From Yersinia massiliensis CCUG 53443 (lineage in GTDB: Bacteria; Pseudomonadota; Gammaproteobacteria; Enterobacterales; Enterobacteriaceae): a DNA stretch of 43,075 bases. Made by a program: the position numbers and the translations under genes. The stretch lies in the NCBI RefSeq assembly GCF_000312485.1, contig NZ_HE997643.1:5392-48466 (forward strand), read 5' to 3'. The notes under the pieces are model-generated. The model ran no database searches. It had not been told where the DNA came from and saw only the letters and a list, made by a program, of their open reading frames with translations. Shown here piece after piece: positions 22,013 through 31,100 of the stretch. Each line of letters opens with the position of its first letter. Position 1 is the first letter of the stretch.

Positions 22013-22768
22013 ATGAAATTGAAATTAGATGCAGATGGAAAAGTAGTTGTTGAGAACGGAATGCCGGTTTATGTCCATGACGACGGCAAAGAAATTCCAT
22101 TCGATGCTTCTGCTGCACTGAGCAAAATCACTGCGCTAAACGGCGAGGCTAAAACTCATCGAGAAGCGAAGGAAGCGGCGGAAGCCCAACTCGGTAAATT
22201 CTCTGGCATCGACGACCCGGCTAAGGCGATTGAAGCCCTGCAAACCTTAACCAAAATCGACCAGAAGAAACTGATTGATGCGGGAGCGGTAGATCAGGTT
22301 AAAGCGGAAATTACCAAGGCATTCCAAACCCAACTGGATGACGCAAACGGCAAGAATAAGACTCTGGAGGATCAGCTTTATAAAGAGATGATTGGTGGGC
22401 GTTTCGGTAGTTCCACATTCATCAAAGATAAAGTCGCTATTCCAGCAGACTTTGTTCAGGCGCGCTTTGGTCAGTCATTCAAGATTGAAGATGGCAAGGT
22501 TGTGGCTTATGACCCATCAGGCAATAAGGTGTTCTCTCGCACTAAGCCTGGTGAACTTGCTGACTTCGATGAGGCGCTGGAGTTTTTGGTCGAACAGTAC
22601 CCGCAGAAAGATCACATCCTCAAGGCATCCGGCAACAATGGTGGCGGCTCACAACAGCAGACGCAGCATCAGCACGGACAAAAAACACTGAAACGCACCG
22701 CGTTTGATTCGATGGGTATGGCAGAACAACGCGCCGCACTCAAAGACGGCGTGGCGATCGTAGACTAA
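22013..22768 (+). CDS. Scaffold-like head protein (DUF6651 type)
   Basis: The 251-residue protein starts MKLKLDADGKVVVENGMPVY. It has a long Ala/Glu/Lys coiled coil (about 35-125), a globular part with FIKDKVAIPADFVQARFG, and a Gln/Gly-rich hinge (GGGSQQQTQHQHGQKT) before a helical C-terminus. This build and the position just before the coat gene fit a scaffolding or capsid assembly protein. Confidence 0.75.
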   Translation: MKLKLDADGKVVVENGMPVYVHDDGKEIPFDASAALSKITALNGEAKTHREAKEAAEAQLGKFSGIDDPAKAIEALQTLTKIDQKKLIDAGAVDQVKAEITKAFQTQLDDANGKNKTLEDQLYKEMIGGRFGSSTFIKDKVAIPADFVQARFGQSFKIEDGKVVAYDPSGNKVFSRTKPGELADFDEALEFLVEQYPQKDHILKASGNNGGGSQQQTQHQHGQKTLKRTAFDSMGMAEQRAALKDGVAIVD

Positions 22769-22781
22769 TTGGAGCTATAAA

Positions 22782-23930
22782 ATGGCAGCAACAAATACCC
22801 TAACGGGCCTCATCCCAACAATTTACACCGCGTTGGATATCGTTTCGCGTGAGCAAACGGGCTTTATCCCCGCAGTAGCTCGAAATACTAAGGCAGATTC
22901 AGCAGCAAAAGGACAGACAGTATCAGCGCCAGTCGCTCCAGCGGCCAAGACGGTTGATATTGTCCCTGGCCCGACTGCGTCAGGTGACGCAGGGCAAGAG
23001 ATTGGTAATGTGGATGTTGTGATCACTAAATCCAAAATGGCACCGGTCCAATGGAACGGCGAAGAGCAACTCGCTATTGGACCGGCAGGGACATACAACA
23101 CCATTCTTGCCGATCAGTTCAAACAAGCGTTCCGAGCTCTTGCGAATGAGGTCGATGCTGACCTTGGCGCACTGTATTACGGTTCGTCTCGCGCTGTCGG
23201 TACTGCGGGTACTACACCGTTTGGTATCGCTGCTGATTTGTCAGACTTCGCGGATTCTCGTCGCGTATTGGAAGATAACGGTGCGCCTACAACTGACCTA
23301 CAAATGGTACTTGGTTCAGCCGCTATCTCTAACATTCGCGGTAAACAATCAGTTCTGTTTAAAGTGAATGAAGCCGGTACTGAAGAGCTTCTGCGTGAAG
23401 GTATCATCGGTCGAATTGAAGGGTTCAATCTGCATAACTCAGCCGGTGTTAAGCGAGTTACAGCAGGTAGTGGCGCAGGCTTCTTAGTCAATAAGGTTGG
23501 TGGTCATGCAGTCGGTGATCGTCTGATCTCCGTTGATACTGGCACTGGTACGGTGAAAGTGGGGGATGTGGTCACTTTTGATGGCGATGACCACAAATAC
23601 GTAGTGGCCGCAGCCACTTCATCAGTTATCACCATTGCTGCACCTGGCTTGATGAAAGCGCTGGCAGATAATGCGGCCGTGACTGTAGGGGGTAATTACA
23701 CCGCTAACATGGCATTTGACCGCAATGCTTTCCTGCTTGCCTCCCGTACTCCGGCAATGCCTGATGGAGGCGATACCGCTGATGACGTGATGAATGTTAC
23801 CGACCCTGTGTCTGGCATTACATTCCAGATCGCACTTTATCGTCAGTACCGTCAGGTGCGTTATGAGGTTGGTTTGGCATGGGGCGTCGCGTCGGTTAAG
23901 CCTGAGCATAGCACTATCATTTTGGGCTAA
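22782..23930 (+). CDS. Major capsid protein, P22 coat family
   Basis: The 382-residue protein begins MAATNTLTGLIPTIYTALDI and contains SREQTGFIPAV, GQTVSAPVAP and NEVDADLGALYYGSSRAVGT. A later insertion-type beta domain (VGDVVTFDGDDHKYVV) and a C-terminal LASRTPAMPDGGD ... SGITFQIALYRQYRQVRYEV follow. This is the layout of P22 gp5-type coat proteins with an HK97 fold. Good start and a terminator directly after the gene. Confidence 0.85.
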   Translation: MAATNTLTGLIPTIYTALDIVSREQTGFIPAVARNTKADSAAKGQTVSAPVAPAAKTVDIVPGPTASGDAGQEIGNVDVVITKSKMAPVQWNGEEQLAIGPAGTYNTILADQFKQAFRALANEVDADLGALYYGSSRAVGTAGTTPFGIAADLSDFADSRRVLEDNGAPTTDLQMVLGSAAISNIRGKQSVLFKVNEAGTEELLREGIIGRIEGFNLHNSAGVKRVTAGSGAGFLVNKVGGHAVGDRLISVDTGTGTVKVGDVVTFDGDDHKYVVAAATSSVITIAAPGLMKALADNAAVTVGGNYTANMAFDRNAFLLASRTPAMPDGGDTADDVMNVTDPVSGITFQIALYRQYRQVRYEVGLAWGVASVKPEHSTIILG

Positions 23931-23935
23931 TTATC

Positions 23936-23957
23936 AAGGGGCTTCGGCCCCTTTCTT
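23936..23957 (+). terminator. Terminator after the coat gene
   Basis: AAGGGGC (23936-23942), TTCG tetraloop, GCCCCTT (23947-23953), then TCTT. A strong stem with a short T tail; it may lower expression of downstream connector genes relative to coat. Confidence 0.75.
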
Positions 23958-23971
23958 ATTTGGAGTAATAA

Positions 23972-24226
23972 ATGGCCGGATTGACGAAAGAGCAGCGTGA
24001 AGCAAAGAAACTGATTGCTAACGTGGCAGACCCTGCGGCAACTAATCTTCCTGTTGAACCTGTTGAACCTGTTGAACCTGTTGAACCTGTTGAACCTGTT
24101 GAACCCATCACATTTATTCGTATGAATCGTGAATCACCAATGCTGCCTGGTGGGCCAACTGAAGCAGATGTTCACCCTGAATCAGTAGAGTTATGGTTGC
24201 TGGACGAATGGCGTATTAGCGAGTAA
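23972..24226 (+). CDS. Small head protein with Val-Glu-Pro repeats
   Basis: The 84-residue protein (MAGLTKEQREAKKLIANVAD at the start) has six tandem VEP units at about residues 28-45, then a conserved-looking C-terminal part (FIRMNRESPMLPGGPTEADV). GGAG precedes the ATG at 23972. The rigid Pro-rich linker separates a charged N-terminal helix from a small C-terminal domain. Such small proteins between coat and connector genes can be accessory or decoration factors, but the role is unknown. Confidence 0.75.
   Translation: MAGLTKEQREAKKLIANVADPAATNLPVEPVEPVEPVEPVEPVEPITFIRMNRESPMLPGGPTEADVHPESVELWLLDEWRISE
24053..24106 (+). repeat. Six tandem copies of a 9-bp unit (GTTGAACCT)
   Basis: Five exact GTTGAACCT copies and a sixth ending CCC encode VEP repeats. 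The unit is a multiple of three, so copy-number change alters length but not frame. Confidence 0.95.
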
Positions 24227-24235
24227 GGGCGGCTT

Positions 24236-24718
24236 ATGTTGGTTACTAACCCTGATTTTCCTAGCTTCAATAGTTACGCAAGTGTCGATGACTTGAGAGC
24301 TTTGGCCGCGTCTCGCGGATATGACGTACCGGTGGATGACGAATCCTGTGAACAATTACTGTTACAGGGAATGGACTACCTTGCAGGTCTTATATGGAAA
24401 GGGAGCCGGGTGGTAGCTGAACAACCTTTGTTCTGGCCGCGCATTGGGATTGTGGTCGATGGTTACCTGCTGCCTAAAGACGTCATTCCAAAGCAGGTTA
24501 TACAGGCGCAATGCAGGCTGGCAGTTGAAGCGCAGGAAATAGACCTATCTCCAGCATTTGCCGGTGGCGGTGAAGTGACTCAAGAGACAGTAGTTGGCGC
24601 GGTTAGCGTTTCATATGCAGAAGGTTCCAGCGGTTCATCCCCGAGCTTTACTTGGTTAAACGGGTTGTTGCGCGGAATGATAACCAGCACAAACCAAGTT
24701 CGCATGGTGAGGGGATAA
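24236..24718 (+). CDS. Head-tail connector, DnaT-like family
   Basis: The 160-residue protein has the YASVDDLRALAASRGYDVPV and LLLQGMDYLAGLIWKGSRV blocks of the DnaT-like phage connector family. These are followed by PLFWPRIGIVVDGYLLP and IPKQVIQAQCRLAVEAQEID. The position after the coat gene supports a role as head completion adaptor. The family name comes from DnaT similarity, not from a replication role. Confidence 0.82.
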   Translation: MLVTNPDFPSFNSYASVDDLRALAASRGYDVPVDDESCEQLLLQGMDYLAGLIWKGSRVVAEQPLFWPRIGIVVDGYLLPKDVIPKQVIQAQCRLAVEAQEIDLSPAFAGGGEVTQETVVGAVSVSYAEGSSGSSPSFTWLNGLLRGMITSTNQVRMVRG

Positions 24719-24719
24719 G

Positions 24720-25142
24720 ATGACGACTATTGCTTTTGATGGCTTTCATGTGGCTGCTGATTCTCTCATCTCTGAGGGTGGCTACGTTTACGGCTACACT
24801 GATAAAATTCACCAAGTAAAAGGCGGTGTGCTGGCTGTTGCTGGTGGTCTTGTTGATGCATCTCTAGCTATAAAATGGATTAACGATGGCAGTCCTGATG
24901 ATAAAAAACCGAATCTAGAGAGTTTTGATGCCATTTTCATACCCGATACTGGCAATCCTATTGAATACGATGAACGGCTTGTTCCTATGTTTGTGGTTAT
25001 TCCGTGGGCGGGTGGGACTGGGCGCAACTTCGCATTGTCTGCAATGAAGTTGGGTAAGTCAGCACATGACGCGGTCGAGTTCGCGAAAGAAATAGATCTC
25101 TACTCCGGTGGGGATGTGATTTCAATGCGGGTAAGGGAATGA
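24720..25142 (+). CDS. Proteasome-beta/HslV-like Ntn hydrolase family protein
   Basis: The 140-residue protein begins MTTIAFDGFHVAADSLISEG. After Met removal it would expose an N-terminal Thr, as in HslV (TTIVSVR) and proteasome beta subunits. Asp14, Lys29 (TDKIHQV), a GGTGRNFALSAMKLG helix start (98-112) and DLYSGGDV (126-133, with the SGG motif) match the Ntn fold in order. It is shorter than HslV (176). It is embedded between head-tail connector genes, so it may act in head maturation or as a structural protein. Proteolytic activity is not shown. Confidence 0.75.
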   Translation: MTTIAFDGFHVAADSLISEGGYVYGYTDKIHQVKGGVLAVAGGLVDASLAIKWINDGSPDDKKPNLESFDAIFIPDTGNPIEYDERLVPMFVVIPWAGGTGRNFALSAMKLGKSAHDAVEFAKEIDLYSGGDVISMRVRE

Positions 25143-25143
25143 T

Positions 25144-25494
25144 ATGGCAATCAATTACCCACGGATGCGAGCGACAGCAACACGATTACTCACTGAGAAT
25201 GGCATTGCCTACCAGCTCACGCGCGGCGGCGGTGTAGAGTTCATCGGTGGTATCGAGGTTGATATCCCACTCGAAGCTCATACGATTATTGGCGTCATTT
25301 CCAGTTACTCTCCCAGCGAGATTGACGGCACATTAATCCAAAACGGTGATGTGAAAATGTCGGCAACTGCTGATATTGAAATTCGCATCGGCGATCTGAT
25401 TATGGTTGATGGCAAAAAACACCGAGTCATTAAACCTAATCCAGTAAAACCCGCTGCATTGTTGATTTGTTATAAACCACAACTGAGGGCGTGA
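25144..25494 (+). CDS. Head-tail joining (stopper-like) protein
   Basis: The 116-residue protein is mostly beta strand (GGVEFIGGIEVDIPLEAHTI; IRIGDLIMVDGKKHRVIKPN), like head-closure proteins of siphophages. It starts two bases after the preceding stop. The assignment rests on position, size and strand-rich sequence. Confidence 0.7.
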   Translation: MAINYPRMRATATRLLTENGIAYQLTRGGGVEFIGGIEVDIPLEAHTIIGVISSYSPSEIDGTLIQNGDVKMSATADIEIRIGDLIMVDGKKHRVIKPNPVKPAALLICYKPQLRA

Positions 25495-25495
25495 T

Positions 25496-26080
25496 ATGGC
25501 TGAAAACTCCAGTTTCATGGCTTCAATTAATGCGTTTATTGAAAAGGGTAAGCGTAATCAGGAATTGGTAGTTCAAAAAGCGGGTATCAAAATTCTTAAT
25601 CGGTTGATCACGATGTCGCCGGTTGGAAATCCTGAGTTGTGGGCAATCAATAATACTGCCGTTTCATACAATGATGCAGTTTTCGAACATAACGAAGAGA
25701 TGAAGAAAGACTTAGCCAAACTCACCAAAACAGGACGACTGAAAAAACGGACTAGGGTGACGGACGGCATGGAAATCAAAGCGCCTGCTGGTTATACCGG
25801 TGGCCGCTTCCGTGGTAACTGGCAGGTTGGCTTAGATATTCAACCGGACGGCGAAACAGGGCGCATTGATAAAAGTGGCAATATGACACTGGCTGTGGGC
25901 AATTATATGCTTGAGCAGTTCAAGGTCGGGACCAAGGCTATCTACTTCACCAACAACGTCCCTTACGCTTACCGGCTTGAATTTGGTCATTCATCACAAG
26001 CCCCGAATGGGATGGTCCGTATAACCGCCGAGGACGCTGTTAAGTACTTTACCGAAGCAGCTAATGAGGTAAATAAGTGA
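25496..26080 (+). CDS. HK97 gp10-like tail completion/neck protein
   Basis: The 194-residue protein has an N-terminal helix with AGIKILNRLITMSPVGNPEL, then GYTGGRFRGNWQVGLDIQPD and VPYAYRLEFGHSSQAPNGMV, the sequence landmarks of gp10-type neck proteins. It overlaps the next gene by four bases. It probably binds the tail terminator at the head-tail interface. Confidence 0.82.
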   Translation: MAENSSFMASINAFIEKGKRNQELVVQKAGIKILNRLITMSPVGNPELWAINNTAVSYNDAVFEHNEEMKKDLAKLTKTGRLKKRTRVTDGMEIKAPAGYTGGRFRGNWQVGLDIQPDGETGRIDKSGNMTLAVGNYMLEQFKVGTKAIYFTNNVPYAYRLEFGHSSQAPNGMVRITAEDAVKYFTEAANEVNK

Positions 26081-26484
26081 GTACTCAACGAATCACTGCT
26101 TTGCTTGAGAAACGGCTTGGCGAATGGGCTGCGGTTAAAGGCATTCCACTGGCTGCCGAGAACGTTAGTTTTGATGATACTGGTGATATGTATCTGCAAT
26201 CGCATGTCATGCCAGCCACGACAGACACTATCGATCTGGCTCAGGTATCACGCGTATTTAAAGGCGTGTATCAGATTAATATCAACGCCAAAGCAGGTAG
26301 CGGAAAATCAAAATCTCATTCCATTGCTGCTGAGTTAATAGAATTGTTTAACCTCAATACTGAGCTGACGGATGGGGTGGTGGCCTGCTATATTAACAGT
26401 GTCCCCAGCCAGTTTCCCGGCATTACTAACGACACCACATACACAACGCCAATCAGCATGAGCTATCGCGCTGACATCATTTAA
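26077..26484 (+). CDS. Tail terminator protein (DUF4128)
   Basis: The start is a GTG at 26077 overlapping the previous stop (GTGA). The 135-residue protein (STQRITALLEKRLGEWAAVK after Met) has the DUF4128 pattern with GVYQININAKAGSGK and a closing TPISMSYRADII. It should form the ring that ends tail-tube growth and docks to the head. Confidence 0.82.
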   Translation: MSTQRITALLEKRLGEWAAVKGIPLAAENVSFDDTGDMYLQSHVMPATTDTIDLAQVSRVFKGVYQININAKAGSGKSKSHSIAAELIELFNLNTELTDGVVACYINSVPSQFPGITNDTTYTTPISMSYRADII

Positions 26485-26505
26485 ACCTCAATAAGTCCCA
26501 CATCT

Positions 26506-26527
26506 ACCGGCCTATGCCGGTTTTTTT
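26506..26527 (+). terminator. Terminator between head-tail and tail modules
   Basis: ACCGGC (26506-26511), loop CTAT, GCCGGT (26516-26521), then T to 26527. It marks the boundary between connector genes and the tail tube. Confidence 0.85.
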
Positions 26528-26550
26528 ATATCCAAAATCGGAGAATTACC

Positions 26551-27471
26551 ATGGGCTTTGCTCTACCAAATGGCGCGGGTATCTACCTGGCTAAAACATA
26601 TGAAACCGAGTTAGCAGTAACGGCTGTTTCTAATGCTGTTGACGCAGTTCTGACGGTAGCAACGGGGCATGGCATCGCTGAAGGCGATATTGTGCAACTT
26701 ACGTCTGGCTGGGGTGCTTTGAATGACCTCGCTGCCAAAGTGACAGCATCAACCTCCACCACGTTAACGCTTGGCTCTATTGATACATCCAATACAGACC
26801 GCTTTGCGGTCGGTGGTGGTGTAGGAACAGTTAAGAAAGTCGCGAGTTGGATTGAAATTCCGCAAATCACCGAGGTAACGAACAGCGGCGGTGATCAGCA
26901 GATGATTCAAATTCAGTTCCTGAGTGATACCCGCCAGCGCAACCTGAACACGTTTAAAGCGGCCCAATCTCAAACCTTGACGTTGGCGCATGATTCCACT
27001 CAGCCTATCTATCCGGTATTACGTGCCGCCGATGAAACAGAGCAAACTTTGGCAACCTACATGTATGTGCCGAAAGCCAAAGAGAATCGCTACTCAACGG
27101 TGAAGGTGTCATTTAACGACATCCCAATTACGGCGATTAATGCCATTGAAACGGTAGCTGTGGTGTTTAACCTGCAATCTCAAGCGATGACCTTCTATAA
27201 ATCTGGCGCTACCGTAGCGGTGACTGGTGTCACTTTAAACAAGACCACCACTTCTCTTGCTGTGGCTGCCACTGAAACCTTGACGGCAACCATCGCACCA
27301 TCAAACGCAACTAACAAATCCGGCACATGGTCATCATCAGCACCAGCCAAAGCCACGGTTGATCCAGTGACTGGTGTTGTCACCGGCGTTGCTACTGGTA
27401 CTGCCAATATCATTTACACAACAGCAGATGGCGCGAAGACCGCTACTTGCGCCGTCACCGTAACCGCATAA
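26551..27471 (+). CDS. Major tail tube protein with C-terminal Ig-like domain
   Basis: The 306-residue protein has a tube domain in residues 1-220 (MGFALPNGAGIYLAKTYETE; WIEIPQITEVTNSGGDQQMI). A Big_2 bacterial Ig-like domain covers about 222-306 (VAVTGVTLNKTTTSLAVAAT ... GVVTGVATGTANIIYTTADG). This is the architecture of lambda gpV. The Ig-like part would decorate the tail surface and may bind cell-surface polymers. Confidence 0.9.
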   Translation: MGFALPNGAGIYLAKTYETELAVTAVSNAVDAVLTVATGHGIAEGDIVQLTSGWGALNDLAAKVTASTSTTLTLGSIDTSNTDRFAVGGGVGTVKKVASWIEIPQITEVTNSGGDQQMIQIQFLSDTRQRNLNTFKAAQSQTLTLAHDSTQPIYPVLRAADETEQTLATYMYVPKAKENRYSTVKVSFNDIPITAINAIETVAVVFNLQSQAMTFYKSGATVAVTGVTLNKTTTSLAVAATETLTATIAPSNATNKSGTWSSSAPAKATVDPVTGVVTGVATGTANIIYTTADGAKTATCAVTVTA

Positions 27472-27483
27472 GGAACATGAGCC

Positions 27484-27795
27484 ATGGCAGTAAAATTCAC
27501 CCTCGTACCGTCGCCGACATTTAAAGCTGATGTGAAAATCCCTCGCGCTGGCCTAGATGACGGCGAGTTAACGTTTACCTTTAAGCATTTGCCACTGAAT
27601 AAAGTATCGGACATCGAGAAAGCAGAAGGGCAAACAGGGTTAGATTTCGCAGAAAAGATAATCGAAGGCTGGGCGCTTCCTGAGCCATTCAATCGTGAAA
27701 ATCTTGAAGTGCTCGCGAATAACTACCCGAAAGCTATCGAGAATGTCATCAGTGCTTTTTATCACGAACTGCTCGGGAATCGCGAAAAAAACTAA
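27484..27795 (+). CDS. Tail assembly chaperone (gpG-like), 0-frame product
   Basis: The 103-residue protein starts MAVKFTLVPSPTFKADVKIP and ends GNREKN at a stop directly after a slippery A-run. Such small chaperones precede the tape measure gene and are made in two forms by programmed -1 frameshifting. Here the longer form would continue into the frame at 27792-28103. The protein should bind the tape measure and recruit tube subunits. Confidence 0.85.
   Translation: MAVKFTLVPSPTFKADVKIPRAGLDDGELTFTFKHLPLNKVSDIEKAEGQTGLDFAEKIIEGWALPEPFNRENLEVLANNYPKAIENVISAFYHELLGNREKN
27786..27792 (+). promoter_or_regulatory. Programmed -1 frameshift site A-AAA-AAC
   Basis: The 0-frame codons are GAA AAA AAC TAA (27784-27795). 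The heptamer A AAA AAC has the correct phase for a tandem -1 slip one codon before the stop. The -1 frame is then open to 28103. Confidence 0.85.
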
Positions 27796-28103
27796 CCTCG
27801 GTTGCCACTGCTTTCTACACCCCTGAACCCACCCGCGAAGAACTAGCAGGTAATGGACTCACCCCTGATGATTTCGACGATGTAATTATCGAGATATGGC
27901 CGGATGTCTGGCCTGCTTTCAATGTGATTAGAGCAATGTCCACTCAGTGGCGCACCGGAATGTCTGGGCCTACTGGGTTGGACTATGGCTGTTTATCGCA
28001 AGTCATGGATTGGGTAGGTGTAGAGAGTAAAGCAACCGTATTTGATGACATAAGGCATATGGAGAGCGTTGCGCTGTCCGTTATTCACAAGCGGAGCAAG
28101 TAA
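27792..28103 (+). CDS. Frameshift extension of the tail chaperone (DUF1799, gpT-like)
   Basis: Read in the -1 frame after the slip, this adds 103 residues beginning LTSVATAFYTPEPTREELAG. It contains IWPDVWPAFNVIRAMSTQWR and GMSGPTGLDYGCL, the DUF1799 pattern, and ends HKRSK directly before the tape measure ATG at 28104. The fused product would be about 206 residues, like lambda gpGT. There is no convincing independent start with a ribosome site, supporting expression by frameshift. Confidence 0.85.
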   Translation, partial: LTSVATAFYTPEPTREELAGNGLTPDDFDDVIIEIWPDVWPAFNVIRAMSTQWRTGMSGPTGLDYGCLSQVMDWVGVESKATVFDDIRHMESVALSVIHKRSK

Positions 28104-31100
28104 ATGGCAGATATCGCAACAATATCACTACGCGCTGACACGTCCAGCTTAGAGCAGGGCGATAAAGCGTTAGATCACTTCGGGCAAACAGCGGAGAAGG
28201 CCACCAAACAAGCAGATGGCTTGAATGATGCCTTCAAGGCTGGGGCGCAGAGTCAAAAGCAAAACAACGAGAGCCTGAAGCAGCAACAGCAAGCACTTCA
28301 GGACTTATTGGCGAAAATTAATCCCGTCAATAACGCACTGAACAAACTTGATGATATGCAGTTGCAGTTATCAAAATTCCGCTCTCAGGGGATTGTTGAC
28401 GACAGAACCTACCGAGAATCTGCGGTGGCGATAGGGCGCGCGCGACAGGAGCTAACCGCAGCAGCGGAAGCGAGTACTAAGGCAGGAAGGGCAGCAGCAG
28501 AGCAGGCAGCAGCAGACCGTGCAGCCACAACAGCAAAAGAAAACTTCATCACTCGCTTACGTGAGCAAACTGAACTTCAAGGGAAAACGGCTTCAGAGGT
28601 TCAGGCATATAAAGCTGCGCAAATGGGGGTTACAGAGCAAGCCGCGCCATTTATCGCAAAGCTGAAAGAACAAGAGGATGCATGGAAGAAAGGTACTGTC
28701 TCTGCTGGTCAGTATCGTATGGCTATGCGCCAATTGCCCATGCAATTTACCGATATCGCCACCTCAATCGCCGGTGGTATGCCGTTGTACATGATCGCCA
28801 TTCAGCAGGGCGGTCAGATTAAAGATAGTTTTGGCGGTATTGGTAATGCGCTTAAAGCTATGGCATCCCTGATCACTCCAACCACTATTCTGTTAGGTGG
28901 GGCAACGGCTGCCGTTGCAGCTATGGGGTATGCATACTTTCAAGCGGAGAAGCAAAATAGTGCCTTCAATAAGGCGATTATTACTACTGGGGGATATTCA
29001 GGTGTAACCGCCAGTCAACTGAAGGACATGGCTTATAACATCAGTCAGTCTGGCAGTGTTTATAGTGATACAGCGGAGGCTTTAACGAAGCTTACGGCGG
29101 CCGGTGTCAAGACATCGGTAAACCTCCAAGACGCAGGGAAGTCGATTGTAGAATTCAGCCGATACTCCGGGCAATCAATTGACGATTTGGTAGGGCAGTT
29201 TGCTCGTTTATCTGATGACCCAGTTGGTGGTTCAGTCGCACTGACTGAGAAGCTTCATTATCTGACCGCAGCGCAATATCAGCATATTGCCGCTCTTGCT
29301 GAGGAGGGAAACACAGCGCAAGCAGTGACGGCTGCTACTGAAGCTCTTAGCGGGGCAATGGCGCAAAGGGCCGCAGAGATAAAGAACTCTATGGGTACTT
29401 TGCCATCATTTTTTGATGAGATAGGTAAAAGCGCATCAAAAATGTGGGATGGGATCTGGGGACTTGGTCGCGACCCATCCGAGGCTGAGGCAAGAGCTAA
29501 GCTTGTTGCCAAAATAGGCTTTGCTGAAAATGATCCACGCCGTGCCAATGGTGGCTCACCTACAGTATCCAATGAAACGTTATCTCAGTGGAAAGCAGAG
29601 CTGGCATCACTGGATGCAGTTGAGAAAAAGCAGACCAACATATCCCAAATAAACCAAGAAGCGATAAAGGCGCAGCAAGAGGTTAATAAGCTTATACAGC
29701 AGGGGCTGACCTCGGCAGAAAAAAGGGAAAAAGGGGAAAAGGAATTAAATCGCTGGATAGAAGCGAATAAGAAAGCTCATGCAGAAGACGCAACAGTAGC
29801 GTTATTCACTGAAGCTGAAATTGCCAAAGCTCGCGCTGGGATTGAAAAACAGAACAAAGATCCCAAAACACCAAAAACCAAAGCCTACCAAGATGATGCG
29901 GCCACTAAAGCATTACTGGATAGTCAGGCGCGTGTTGCCGCTTTGCGTGAACAGGCAACCGTCACATTAACCATGACGGATCAGGAAAAGCAGCTAGCTA
30001 AATTCACCCAGCAAATTGCTGACCTGAAAAGCAAAACCATCCTCACTGCTGACCAAAAATCACTTCTGGCCCGTTCTGGTGAAATCACTGCCAGTATGCA
30101 GCTTGAAGCCCAACTTTCACGCGAAAACGTTGAGCGCAAGAAGGCCACTGAAGCCCTGAAAAAGATGGAAGAGTATACAGCTTCCATTGCAGCAAAGAAT
30201 AAGCAGAACCAAGATCGCTTTGGTCTGACTTCTAAGCAGGCAGGAAGGGTAGATCAGGAAGCTCAGCTTGATAACACTTTCCGTAAGGATACCAAGGGCA
30301 TAAATGATGCTGAACAACTGGCGAAAATCACAGCAGAGTACAGCAAGGCAAAAGCTGAGTTGCATGCTGGATTTGAACAGGAGGATTTGAACGAAGGTGA
30401 CTGGTTAGCGGGTATGACTCAGGGGCTAGAACAGTACGGTGAAACCGCCAATAACGTTTTCTCTGCTACCGCTCAACTGGCCCAAACCACAATGGGTAGC
30501 ATGACATCCATGGCGACCCAGATGATGACAACCGGCTCAGCTAACGTTAAGCAGTTTGCTACCAACTTCCTGACCAGCATTGTCGATATCATTAACCGGT
30601 TACTGATTGCCCAAGCCATTCAGGCTGCTATGGGGTGGATGAGTGGCGGGGCATCGGCTGGAACTGGCGCAGCGGCCAATAGTTCATTCTCCGGTGGGGC
30701 GTATAACAACCTCACATTTGCCTATGATGGTGGGTACATTCCGCAATATGACCGTGGTGGCTACACAGGTGACGGCGGTAAATTCGAACCGAAAGGCGTG
30801 GTTCATGGCGGGGAGTTTGTCTTTACCAAAGAAGCCACCAACAGAATTGGTATCGATAATCTCTACCAGATGATGCGGGGCTATGCCGATGGTGGGCTGG
30901 TCAGTAATGCGGTAACTGCCACCGCGCCAATGCTTGGCATGCAGGGCGGAGGGACGGCCATATCAGTCGATTTGAGTGGCATGACAATAACCACCCAGGG
31001 AAACCAACAGCAGGATAGCGGCGCAAATAATGGAGAGTTGGTTAGCAAGGCTGCGAGAAATGAAGTCATAGCTATTGTTACGCAGCAGCTTGATCGCGCT

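Noticed and set aside
24053-24106. CRISPR-like repeats
   Set aside because: Units are contiguous without spacers and lie in a coding frame.
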